Shown: positions 30,398 to 38,724 of the stretch, one piece after another
How the letters are laid out: each line of letters opens with the position of its first letter
How positions within the stretch are numbered: the stretch's first letter is position 1
NCBI RefSeq assembly: GCF_001660705.2
Contig: NZ_LYBV02000038.1
Coordinates: forward strand, 62,001 to 126,000
DNA length: 64,000 bases
DNA from: Saccharicrinis aurantiacus
GTDB taxonomy: Bacteria; Bacteroidota; Bacteroidia; Bacteroidales; Marinilabiliaceae
Direction: 5' to 3'
Notes under the pieces: generated by a model
The model's database searches: none
Told to the model about the DNA's origin: nothing
Seen by the model: the letters and a program-made list of their open reading frames with translations, nothing else
Program-made: the position numbers and the translations under genes

Positions 30398-30421
30398 CTC
30401 AAATTTTGATTTGTAATAAAG

Positions 30422-31816
30422 ATGTGTATTCCCTTGCGTTATCTACTTCAAGTATCTTGTATTTTTGTTTATGTATTTTTGTTAAATAGTTCTATCTATT
30501 CACAAGATAGCCTTCGTAATTCCACTCAAACTATCATTTTAAATGATAGTTTTGATTATGATGAAACTTTATTGCTATTTAAGAATTTAAATTTACAGGA
30601 TTTTGAAGATCCACACGTATACCTTTCTGATTCAAATAGTATAATTAGAAATCAAATATTATTTAAAAATTTGGATGATTCTGATTACAGGGGCTATTCT
30701 TTATCGCTTAAGTATTATTCCGATGATAATTTAAAAATTGCTTACCAACCTACTCTTGAAAAAACTTATCTTTTAAGTTCTAAGCAGGGTTTTTTAGATA
30801 GTCTAGCCTACTTTAATAAAACAAGTAGTTTAATTGGAGAACCACTTAACCTTGTAAAAAGTAGTGAAAAGCTATTTGCAACCAATCCCGAGCTAGTTGA
30901 ATTTGTTTGGAGTGAAATACCAGAACCACATCGTACAATAACAGATAGGAAGTATTTGAGTAAACGCTCTGCTGAAGAGGGTATTGCACTATTGTTAGAT
31001 TATGATAACTATGAAACAAAAAAGCAATTAGAAAAGCGCGTTAGAAAAGAAGGTCCGTGGTACACCGGAGGCACAGAAAGTCTGCAGTTCGCACAAACTC
31101 ACTTAAGTAATTGGACCAAAGGTGGAGAGAGTACCATTTCATTACAGAGTGATTTAATATTAAAGGCAGATTATAAACAGGGAAATGTTGAATGGGAAAA
31201 TTATATAAGGCAGAAACTAGGTATTATTAGCTCTGAATCAGATCCTGCAAGGATTAATACGGATCAAATTGAGCTTTTCAATAAATATGGCTTAAAGGCA
31301 TCTGAAAAATGGTACTATAGTTTGGTATCTAATTTTAAGTCGCAATTGTTTACTGTAGATGGTGATGAGGGAGAAAAGGCCGTATCTTCATTATTGGCTC
31401 CTGCATATATTACATTCTCGCTGGGTATGGATTATAAACCAAATGAGAATTTTACATTGTTATTTTCTCCTTTGTCTACTAAATTTACCTATGTGATGGA
31501 CACGGTCAAAGTAGATCAAACTCGATATTCCATATCTGAAGATAAGAAATCTGCAAATAATACAGGTTTTTCGATGCTGAATACATTTGTATGGGATATA
31601 TCAACAGAGTTTAAATTAGTATCTAATTTAGATGCTTTTGTTGATTATCGAATAGCACAAAACTTTTACCAAGTAGATTGGGAATTAATTTTTGACATGC
31701 GCATAAATAGGTATTTGTCTACTCGAATAAACACCCAGTTGCGATATTTTACTAATGAGTCTGATAAACTGCAGTTTAGAGAGTATTTTTCGGTAAGTTT
31801 CAATTATGAATTTTAA
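30422..31816 (+). CDS. DUF3078 outer-membrane protein
   Basis: A 464-residue protein with a leader ending at YSQ. The C-terminal half (from about residue 210) has the DUF3078 hallmark: WYTGGTESLQF followed by HLSNWTKGGESTISL, then alternating strands to 'FREYFSVSFNYEF'. This family is Bacteroidota-specific, predicted to form an outer-membrane barrel, and of unknown function. The N-terminal ~190 residues are less conserved and look like a soluble extension. The gene has its own promoter-like element and is followed by three tandem hairpin units that may terminate it. Confidence 0.8.
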   Translation: MCIPLRYLLQVSCIFVYVFLLNSSIYSQDSLRNSTQTIILNDSFDYDETLLLFKNLNLQDFEDPHVYLSDSNSIIRNQILFKNLDDSDYRGYSLSLKYYSDDNLKIAYQPTLEKTYLLSSKQGFLDSLAYFNKTSSLIGEPLNLVKSSEKLFATNPELVEFVWSEIPEPHRTITDRKYLSKRSAEEGIALLLDYDNYETKKQLEKRVRKEGPWYTGGTESLQFAQTHLSNWTKGGESTISLQSDLILKADYKQGNVEWENYIRQKLGIISSESDPARINTDQIELFNKYGLKASEKWYYSLVSNFKSQLFTVDGDEGEKAVSSLLAPAYITFSLGMDYKPNENFTLLFSPLSTKFTYVMDTVKVDQTRYSISEDKKSANNTGFSMLNTFVWDISTEFKLVSNLDAFVDYRIAQNFYQVDWELIFDMRINRYLSTRINTQLRYFTNESDKLQFREYFSVSFNYEF

Positions 31817-31966
31817 GAAAAATGTGATTTTTTTGACATTTATTTGCTTAAATATTTGGTGGATTAAAAAACAGACCATATATTTGTATCACACAATCAG
31901 AACAAACAATAGCAAGTAATGATTTGCTAAACAAAATATTAAAGGTCTTAAATTTTCTCATAGTTT

Positions 31967-32210
31967 AGGGTTAGGTTTGGTTAAAGATTGGAAATCGTCG
32001 AGGGTTCTGCCTGAGACGATTTCTTTATATAAGACTTAAAAAGAGGGTTAGGTTTGGTTAAAGATTGGAAATCGCCAAAGGCTCCTGCTGGAGGCGATTT
32101 CTTTTAATCAACTTCAAAATATTAGAGAGCAATCTCTTAAAGATAGGGTTAGGTTTGGTTAAAGATTGAAAGCCGTGATTAGATTAATCTAATCGCGGTT
32201 TTCTTTTTTA
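31967..32210 (+). repeat. Three tandem leader-plus-hairpin units
   Basis: A conserved 24-base leader containing GGGTTAGGTTTGGTTAAAG starts at 31967, 32044 and 32145 (spacings 77 and 101). Each is followed by a hairpin of different sequence: 9 bp (31991-31999 with 32015-32023), 9 bp (32068-32076 with 32093-32101) and a 16-18 bp stem (32168-32203). A T-rich tract follows each, strongest after the third (32204-32209). The leaders contain TAGGTTTG, which fits TAnnTTTG, but no -33 element is placed correctly. The array lies between convergent genes. Tandem terminators or a small-RNA family are both possible. Confidence 0.75.
32174..32210 (+). terminator. Strong terminator at the end of the hairpin array
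   Basis: A long stem around GTGATTAGATT/AATCTAATCGC followed by CTTTTTT; the most terminator-like of the three hairpins. Confidence 0.7.
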
Positions 32211-32267
32211 TAAACACAGCCTAAAATATTATGGGATCACCGGCAAAAGTTCCGGATCACGGATACT

Positions 32268-34871
32268 TTACTTCACTAATTCCAACTTTACTTTTTGTCG
32301 GATATCGGCAGAAGAACTACCTATCCAAATTTCAAATCCTCCTGCTTCGGTAATCCATTTGTTTTCGTTTTCGCTGAAGAAAGAGAAAGACTCAGGAGCT
32401 AATTCTATGTCAATCACTTTTGTTTCATTGGGTGCTAATTGTACTTTTTTAAATGCTTTTAATTCCTTTAGTGGACGAGGTTCGCTCGATTTTTTATCTC
32501 GTACATAAACTTGAACTACTTCTTTACCAGCTATAGTTCCCATATTACTCAAGGGTACTTTTAGCTTAACAACTTCGCCTATTTTAGCTTTTGCTGATAA
32601 ATTAGGTTTACCATAATTGAATTGTGAATAGCTTAAGCCATGACCAAAAGGAAATGCGGGTTCTTTTTTATACTTATCAAAAAATCTGTAGCCCACATAA
32701 ATGCCTTCATCGTAAGAAATAGTTTCCTTGTTAGAATACCACTTATCAGGGAATTGCGAAACTGATTTAGGTATAGAAACTGTAAGTTTAGCCGAAGGAT
32801 TAACGTCTCCAAAGAGTATGCTTGCCAATGCGTTTCCACCTTCTTGTCCTGGGAATCCTGCGTATAAGATTGCTGATACATTGTTTTTCCATTGCTCGCA
32901 AACTACACCGGCGGTAAAAGTAACCACAACCACATTCTTATTCACTCTGGAGACTTCTTTTATTAACCTTTCTTGTGCAGCTGATAAGGCTAAGCTCTCT
33001 GATCTGTTTAGTTTTTCATCGCGGTCTACTGCCTCGCGCTCCAGACTGCCAGATGTTCCAATAGGCATAATTACTACATCTGATTTTTTAGCCAACTCAA
33101 TTGCTTTATCTAAATAGACATCGTTACCATAATCCCACATTAAGTGCAGTTGGTTGCGAGATGCTGATTTACGGAACTCTACTTTGATATCGTGATTTCC
33201 CTGTTCTAAATAAGCAGAGCCCATAGCATATCTATCCCATCCAACATCAGGCTTGGTTTTGTCAAGCACTAATTTTCCATCAATAAATACTTTGGTAAGT
33301 CCCTGTGCTTCCACTTCAAAAGTATATTTTCTGCTTATTGGAGCTTTTAATTTGCCTGTCCACTCTACCGAGAATCCGTCTTCAGAACCATTTTGTTTAT
33401 CGTTACCTTGTTCTATAATTTCAGGTGTCTTTTGCCAGAAAAAACGAATGTTCTTATCGACCTTTACATTGGGTTTACCTTTTAGATTACTGTTGGCATA
33501 GTATTTAGCCTCTAGTCCTGGTTTATTATCTGTAGTTGTGAAAAATTCAGGTTGAATAGTTGTACATCCGTGGTCGCCATAACAGCCTGGTTCAAAAGTA
33601 ACCTCAATTCCTCTGGATGCATTTTTAATTCCGGCAAACGGCGTTATCATTCGTCCTTGTTGTGGAGAAATAGAGGCACTACCTCCTCCTTGTAATAGCT
33701 GATAGCTTTTTTGTCCGTTACGGAAATGAGCTCCAAATTCACCATTAGGACCAATTACGGCAATGCTTTTCACCTTACCTCTGTCAAGTGGAAGAATATC
33801 ATCGTCATTCTTAAGAAGAACAATCGCTTCTTCCGCCATTTTTCGTGCTAGTTCAATTGTTTCTGGTGTTGCCATTTCTTCAGGACGAATTTCTGGTTTA
33901 GCATCCATAACTCCAGTAAAATAGCTTACATAAAGAATACGTCTGACTTTCTCGTCGATTTCTGCTTCGCTTATTTCCCCTTGTTTTAGTGCCTTTAGAA
34001 CATTGGCTGAAGTCAATGTTTTTGGTCTTGGCATCTCTAAATCAAGGCCAGCATTCAGCATTTGTGCTGCGTCATCATCAGAGCCAGACCAGTCTGTCAT
34101 TACAATACCTTTAAAGCCCCATTCATCTTTCAAAATATCTTGAATTAGGTGCTTGTTGGCCGAACTATGGGAGCTGTTTACTGTATTATAACCCGTCATT
34201 ACACCAAGTACTCCACCATCAATAACAGCCTGCTTATATCCCGGGAGATAAATTTCTCTCAAAGCTCTTTCGCCAACATTAACATCCATGTAATTTCTTT
34301 CGCGTTCCTGATTGTTACAGATAAAGTGCTTCATTATGGCAAAATTCCCTGGCGACTGAATCCCTTTTACATAAGCAGCAGCAATTTGTCCGTTCAAATA
34401 AGGGTCTTCGGTAAAGTATTCCATGCTTCGTCCTCCTCGCAAATCACGAATGATGTTCATTGCAGGTCCTGCGTTCGATTGTCCGCCTGCTGCCTTCAAT
34501 TCTTTTCCCATTGATGTTGCAACTTCTTGCACCAATTCAGGATTCCATGTGCATGCCATATTAATGGATGATGGATAATAAGTACCATTCTTCTTAACAT
34601 ATCTGAGTGCACCAATGCCATAAGGGCCGTGATAAATTTTTATTGGCTCAATACCCAAGCGTTTGTTTTCTTTGGTGCCATCCCATTTGTTAGGGCCGTG
34701 TCCGCCAATGCGCATTCCGCTAATGTAATCAACCTTTTCTTCCAAGGTCATTCGCTTAAGCATATGATCCACTTTTGCATCAATTTCACTTGCTGTTTGC
34801 TGTGCAGAAACTCCAAAGCAAATGGCAAATGCAAAAGATGCGAAGATCAATTTTTGTAATTTTTTTCTCAT
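32268..34871 (-). CDS. GH3 glycosidase with inserted PA14 domain
   Basis: An 867-residue exported glycosidase. The ATG at 34871 gives leader MRKKLQKLIFASFAFAICFGVSAQ; an ATG 14 codons upstream lacks leader character. The N-terminal TIM barrel carries the catalytic nucleophile Asp in VMTDWSGSDD and substrate motifs KHFICNNQE and GRSMEYFTEDP. The alpha/beta sandwich domain is interrupted by a PA14 domain (about residues 450-590: GLEAKYYANSNL ... GFSVEWTGKL), a carbohydrate-binding insert seen in many beta-glucosidases. The C-terminus is a fibronectin-III-like domain. Likely activity is beta-glucosidase or beta-xylosidase. It is the last gene of a three-gene GH operon. Confidence 0.93.
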   Translation of the reverse strand: MRKKLQKLIFASFAFAICFGVSAQQTASEIDAKVDHMLKRMTLEEKVDYISGMRIGGHGPNKWDGTKENKRLGIEPIKIYHGPYGIGALRYVKKNGTYYPSSINMACTWNPELVQEVATSMGKELKAAGGQSNAGPAMNIIRDLRGGRSMEYFTEDPYLNGQIAAAYVKGIQSPGNFAIMKHFICNNQERERNYMDVNVGERALREIYLPGYKQAVIDGGVLGVMTGYNTVNSSHSSANKHLIQDILKDEWGFKGIVMTDWSGSDDDAAQMLNAGLDLEMPRPKTLTSANVLKALKQGEISEAEIDEKVRRILYVSYFTGVMDAKPEIRPEEMATPETIELARKMAEEAIVLLKNDDDILPLDRGKVKSIAVIGPNGEFGAHFRNGQKSYQLLQGGGSASISPQQGRMITPFAGIKNASRGIEVTFEPGCYGDHGCTTIQPEFFTTTDNKPGLEAKYYANSNLKGKPNVKVDKNIRFFWQKTPEIIEQGNDKQNGSEDGFSVEWTGKLKAPISRKYTFEVEAQGLTKVFIDGKLVLDKTKPDVGWDRYAMGSAYLEQGNHDIKVEFRKSASRNQLHLMWDYGNDVYLDKAIELAKKSDVVIMPIGTSGSLEREAVDRDEKLNRSESLALSAAQERLIKEVSRVNKNVVVVTFTAGVVCEQWKNNVSAILYAGFPGQEGGNALASILFGDVNPSAKLTVSIPKSVSQFPDKWYSNKETISYDEGIYVGYRFFDKYKKEPAFPFGHGLSYSQFNYGKPNLSAKAKIGEVVKLKVPLSNMGTIAGKEVVQVYVRDKKSSEPRPLKELKAFKKVQLAPNETKVIDIELAPESFSFFSENENKWITEAGGFEIWIGSSSADIRQKVKLELVK

Positions 34872-34928
34872 TTCATAGAAGTTTGAAGCATTGGGCAGCT
34901 TGTTGCTGCCCAATTGCTATGTCTGTTG

Positions 34929-37187
34929 TTATTCAATAATAATCTCTTCAATCTCCCATGTTCCGTTGTAGGTATTCACAGCAGGTTGAACAGCCACTTG
35001 AAGCAGTCTGTCTTTGATATCTTTAAATTGAGAAAGTTTTATTTCGTAAGTCTGAAACTCAGTATCGTTAGCACTGATTGGTATGTTTATCCATTCTTGC
35101 TCATCCCAATTAACCGGATTTGCTGCACTGTTCCAAAAGTCTTGCCCCTTATTACGAGTAGCAAGAGAAATTTTCAGTATATCGGCATAACTTTGGTTAC
35201 GAATTTTAATAATGACTTTTGTACAACCATCCATCGGTGTGAAAAGTACAGGCGCACTTGTCAGTAGAGCTTTCGGCTCTGAAATCTTACCAGATAATTT
35301 ACCATCGTTCATGTAAATGCTGGTTCCATTTAAGGCTTTCCAGCCCATAGTACTGTTCTCAAAATGGAAAGTTCTTCCCGGTCCCGGATAAAATCTATCG
35401 CTTTTAGGAATGCGTATTGTTCCATCCTCATTAAAGAATACAGGTTTTAAGCTAGCTCCGCGATAGAATGCGCTAATATCGTGGTTTTCTTGCAGCACAT
35501 ATTTCTGACCGTGCCAATCGAAGAAACTGGTATGTCCGCCACTTAAAAAGGCGCCCTCGAAGGTATAGGGGCCATATAAATTATCGGACATCGCATAGCG
35601 AGAGCCAAAAACCAGATAGTAAATATTATTGCGCTTAAATAGGGTAGGCTTGTCTTCTGATCGGAATGGCTTGCCATCTTTATATTTTATCTCAACAGCT
35701 TTAGGTTCTGTTGTTAGCGACATCATATCTTCGGCCAAAGTTGCCATGTAGTATGTTCCTGCACCAAAACAGATTGTGTAAACGTCCTCCTCCTCATATA
35801 TTTCAGGATCGTATGGGTTTACAGGAACAATATCTGCAGGCAATAATGGTTTGCTTAGTAGGTCTTTATAATCGCCATCAATTTTATCGGCTACAGCCAC
35901 GCCAGTATCGATATGCTGATTGGAGAAGAACCAGTAATACTTGCCGTTGCGTTTTGTGATATCGCCTGCCCAGCAATGCGGAAGATCGCCAATGTAGGTA
36001 TCCTTTGGTAAAATGCTATTGTGATATTTGTAGTTCTTCAGGTCTGTTGTTGACCATATTTCCCATCTGTCCATTGGGAATTTGTGTGAAGGTTCCCAGC
36101 TCTTATCATGGCCACAAATAAACCAAAGCGTATCGTTTTCAACCCATGCATGCGGATCAGCCATGCCGTGTTCCGGAACAATAAGATCTACTTTAATGGC
36201 ATCAGGATTATAACCTGCAGCAGCATTGGAACGACGTAACAGTTCATCGCGCATTGCTTTTGCATTTTTAGCAAATGCCTCTTCGTTTCGTTTTTCAACA
36301 TCTGGAAAGTTTAATCCATTGCTGGCGATATTATTTAAGGATACACCCCAATTACCTAGCAATGTCCAGTAGGTTGCACAATCAGAATCATCAACACGGT
36401 TTTTATTGAATTTCCCTTCGCGGAAGATCTTACCTAATTTACTTTCTGTAAATAGGTCGTAATACTGAGCACCTTTTTGAGCATTTTCAACGATGCCATA
36501 TTGGCCAATTCCGCCACATTCGTAAAATTCGAAGCGACCATTTAGCGCCATTTTTTTTATGTAATCGCAAGCAATAGGATCGCCCATGCAATTGTGCGTG
36601 CGCTCAGGGTTAGCCTCATTACCCACATGAAAGTTTGATGAAGTCCAGTGACTAATAAACCGAAGTTTATTTAATAAATCGGTACGCTTTTTTTGAATAC
36701 AGTAACTTACCAATATGGCTTGTTCGGTTAATGGGCCGAAACATAATACGTTTAGTGTTCCTTTGGTTTTTTCTAGCTCTTTGTATAGGGCCTGAATACT
36801 TGGGTAATCACTTAAATTATAGTTTTCGTTCCATGCGAAATTTTTGCCTTGTCCTTTAATGGATGACTCCATAAAACGAAACTTACTTTGGTATCCACCG
36901 ATGTATTTGTTTAAGTTCGGAAGGTCGGCAGCATAAGCCTTTCCGTAGGTTTCTTCAGCCCAAAGTTTCATATCTTCGGTATCTTTGTTCCACGGGTGGG
37001 TTGTGCTTCCCAACACAATGGCCCGCGTATCAAACTCATTCGACATGAGTATATAGCTGGCTATTGCCGAAATATCATCTGGGTCGTTAATGTTTTTGCC
37101 GCCATCGCTAATTAACCAAACAGCAGGCTTTTGTGCATATAGGTTAAATGAAATGGCGAGTAGTAGAAGTAGTAGTAGCTTTTTCAT
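34929..37187 (-). CDS. Nucleoside-hydrolase-like domain fused to GH43 propeller
   Basis: A 752-residue exported protein with two different catalytic folds. Residues ~20-320 resemble the DUF1593/inosine-uridine hydrolase fold: WLISDGGKNINDPDDISA with the metal-ligand aspartates, then ILMSNEFDTRAIVLG. Residues ~330-620 form a GH43 propeller: Asp344 in GMADPHAW, Asp460 in YDPEIYEEED, and SEDKPTLFKRNNIYYL, where canonical spacing puts Asp512 rather than Glu at the acid position (Glu511 is next to it). The last ~130 residues are a CBM-like beta-sandwich. Such a fusion is unusual; cleavage of a glycosidic bond in a modified polysaccharide is inferred. Confidence 0.8.
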   Translation of the reverse strand: MKKLLLLLLLAISFNLYAQKPAVWLISDGGKNINDPDDISAIASYILMSNEFDTRAIVLGSTTHPWNKDTEDMKLWAEETYGKAYAADLPNLNKYIGGYQSKFRFMESSIKGQGKNFAWNENYNLSDYPSIQALYKELEKTKGTLNVLCFGPLTEQAILVSYCIQKKRTDLLNKLRFISHWTSSNFHVGNEANPERTHNCMGDPIACDYIKKMALNGRFEFYECGGIGQYGIVENAQKGAQYYDLFTESKLGKIFREGKFNKNRVDDSDCATYWTLLGNWGVSLNNIASNGLNFPDVEKRNEEAFAKNAKAMRDELLRRSNAAAGYNPDAIKVDLIVPEHGMADPHAWVENDTLWFICGHDKSWEPSHKFPMDRWEIWSTTDLKNYKYHNSILPKDTYIGDLPHCWAGDITKRNGKYYWFFSNQHIDTGVAVADKIDGDYKDLLSKPLLPADIVPVNPYDPEIYEEEDVYTICFGAGTYYMATLAEDMMSLTTEPKAVEIKYKDGKPFRSEDKPTLFKRNNIYYLVFGSRYAMSDNLYGPYTFEGAFLSGGHTSFFDWHGQKYVLQENHDISAFYRGASLKPVFFNEDGTIRIPKSDRFYPGPGRTFHFENSTMGWKALNGTSIYMNDGKLSGKISEPKALLTSAPVLFTPMDGCTKVIIKIRNQSYADILKISLATRNKGQDFWNSAANPVNWDEQEWINIPISANDTEFQTYEIKLSQFKDIKDRLLQVAVQPAVNTYNGTWEIEEIIIE

Positions 37188-37219
37188 TGTAATGTCATTA
37201 TTTTTTTAATAGTTGGTAA

Positions 37220-38584
37220 TTAGTACTTCTTTGATTTAATCTCGAAATAGTCTAAACGCATCAATTCACCCTCTTTACCTTTAAAAACTAAGTACAAGTT
37301 TTGCGGTGTTTTGAGTTTAGGCAATGCACAGCCCACATTTACGTATTTGTTCCAAGCGCCTGTAGGTTTAATTTTGCAAGAGGCAAGCAGTTTTCCTCCA
37401 GTACTTTCTGAACGTACCTCAATAGTTCCTCCTTTGGGGTGAGCACTTGAAACGCTGAATTCTATCTGAGCGTCATCAGTAATATTATATACTTTGGGAT
37501 AAAATAAATAGCTTTTATTTGTGATGTTCTGAACCTCAAAACCTGTTGCGCCTTCCTTTTTCAGAAGTTCATCAGAAGCAGCAAAATAGCACTCGGCCTC
37601 AATATTTCCCAAACTCGCATCATATCGTGCAACACCTAAATCTACTTTGCCATTTAGTGGTCGCTTAACAACAATTTCTCCATTGTTTTTATAGTGTGCG
37701 TAGCATAAAAAGGTATATCTGAAATAGGGAGCTTGCCATGCTCCGGCGGTGTAGTAAGTTTGGTTGTGCCACGTAAAAAAAGTGCCATGGTCGCCGCCAG
37801 CTTCAAGTTCCCCTCGGTATTCATACGGGCCATAAAGATTATCAGAGCTTGCGTATTGGCCATGGTGGGCATTTAAATAGTATCTTCCGTTGTGCTTGTG
37901 CAGGTAACTGGCATCGCGTTTTATCTTGGTGTTGTCAGCCATTACCAAATCACGAGGTTCAGACTTAATGCTAAGCATATCTTCGTTAAGTTCGGCTATT
38001 TGGTACGAATTGTTATTCCAACCCGTTTGTCCCCAAATGATATAATGTTTACCATCATCATCTATAAATATGGTTGGGTCGTATTTTTTATTCTTTAAAG
38101 GCTTTATATCCTTTGTTAAAACAGGTTTTCCGGTATCAGTATAAGGCCCTCCTGGATGGTCACTAACAGCAACACCAGTGCTAATATTGAAATTGCTGAA
38201 ATAGAAATAGTATTTGCCATTTCGGCTTGCTCCATCGGTAGCAAAGCATTTATCTATTTTCTTACCTATGTAGGTGTTTTCAGGATACAAAACAAACTCC
38301 TTCTCCCAATGCACCAAATCCTGCGAAGAGTAAATGTTCCAATTGGGCATCATGTAAGTGGTGTTTTTATCGCCAATAATGGTATCGTGACTGGCAAACA
38401 AATAGGCCTTATTATTAAAAATATGAATGTGCGGATCGTTTACTCCCGCATCGGGGATGATCCCTTTACCCAAATGGCCAATGTTATTGTTTGACCCAAC
38501 ATCTATTTTTATATCTTTCTGAGCACTGATTAAGCAAGTGCTTAATAGAGCTGATACGATTAGAATAAAATTTAGAAATTTCAT
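37220..38584 (-). CDS. GH43-like glycosidase with CBM6-type domain
   Basis: A 454-residue exported protein. The propeller has the expected base Asp50 (GVNDPHIHIF) and Asp169 (KKYDPTIFIDDDG). At the acid position it reads IKRDASYLHKHNGRYYL, with Asp224 where family 43 has Glu. The last ~120 residues begin IEAECYFAAS and end LMRLDYFEIKS, the pattern of a CBM6 domain. It is first in the minus-strand operon: 32 bases precede the fusion gene and GH3 follows. The operon diverges from the HTCS regulator. It may be an active glycosidase of an undefined GH43 subgroup or a weakened enzyme. Confidence 0.82.
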   Translation of the reverse strand: MKFLNFILIVSALLSTCLISAQKDIKIDVGSNNNIGHLGKGIIPDAGVNDPHIHIFNNKAYLFASHDTIIGDKNTTYMMPNWNIYSSQDLVHWEKEFVLYPENTYIGKKIDKCFATDGASRNGKYYFYFSNFNISTGVAVSDHPGGPYTDTGKPVLTKDIKPLKNKKYDPTIFIDDDGKHYIIWGQTGWNNNSYQIAELNEDMLSIKSEPRDLVMADNTKIKRDASYLHKHNGRYYLNAHHGQYASSDNLYGPYEYRGELEAGGDHGTFFTWHNQTYYTAGAWQAPYFRYTFLCYAHYKNNGEIVVKRPLNGKVDLGVARYDASLGNIEAECYFAASDELLKKEGATGFEVQNITNKSYLFYPKVYNITDDAQIEFSVSSAHPKGGTIEVRSESTGGKLLASCKIKPTGAWNKYVNVGCALPKLKTPQNLYLVFKGKEGELMRLDYFEIKSKKY

Positions 38585-38607
38585 AGTGTATATGTTTATT
38601 GCATTTA

Positions 38608-38620
38608 CGGTATTTTACCG
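38608..38620. promoter_or_regulatory. Inverted repeat in the HTCS/GH divergent region
   Basis: CGGTA-TTT-TACCG is a perfect 5-3-5 palindrome 24 bases upstream of the GH43-like start on the minus strand. It could be an operator or a small hairpin in the leader. Confidence 0.3.
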
Positions 38621-38662
38621 CTTACAAATGAATGTAAAAGCCTCTGTTTTTGGCTATGGTTA

Positions 38663-38688
38663 TTGACCGGATTCTTTTAATTTTGACC
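38663..38688 (+). promoter_or_regulatory. Direct repeat TTGACC, candidate HTCS operator
   Basis: TTGACC at 38663-38668 and again at 38683-38688, a 20-base period (two helical turns). Direct half-sites of this spacing suit an AraC-type dimer, and the site lies in the only intergenic region between the HTCS gene and the GH operon. Confidence 0.4.
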
Positions 38689-38724
38689 ACACAAATAATT
38701 TACCCCCTGTTGAGAGCGTGCATT

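Noticed and set aside
31967-32210. CRISPR array or telomere-like repeat
   Set aside because: Only three leaders, unequal spacing and structured 'spacers' that are hairpins; GGGTTAGG is part of a longer conserved leader and is not tandemly repeated.
32728-33117. 129-codon plus-strand frame inside the GH3 gene
   Set aside because: Antisense shadow of a well-supported GH3 enzyme, Ser/Thr-rich without domain features.
38650-38724. Longer N-terminus for the HTCS from the ATG at 38650
   Set aside because: The added 25 residues overlap the divergent regulatory region, including the TTGACC repeat; the ATG at 38725 leaves a normal leader.
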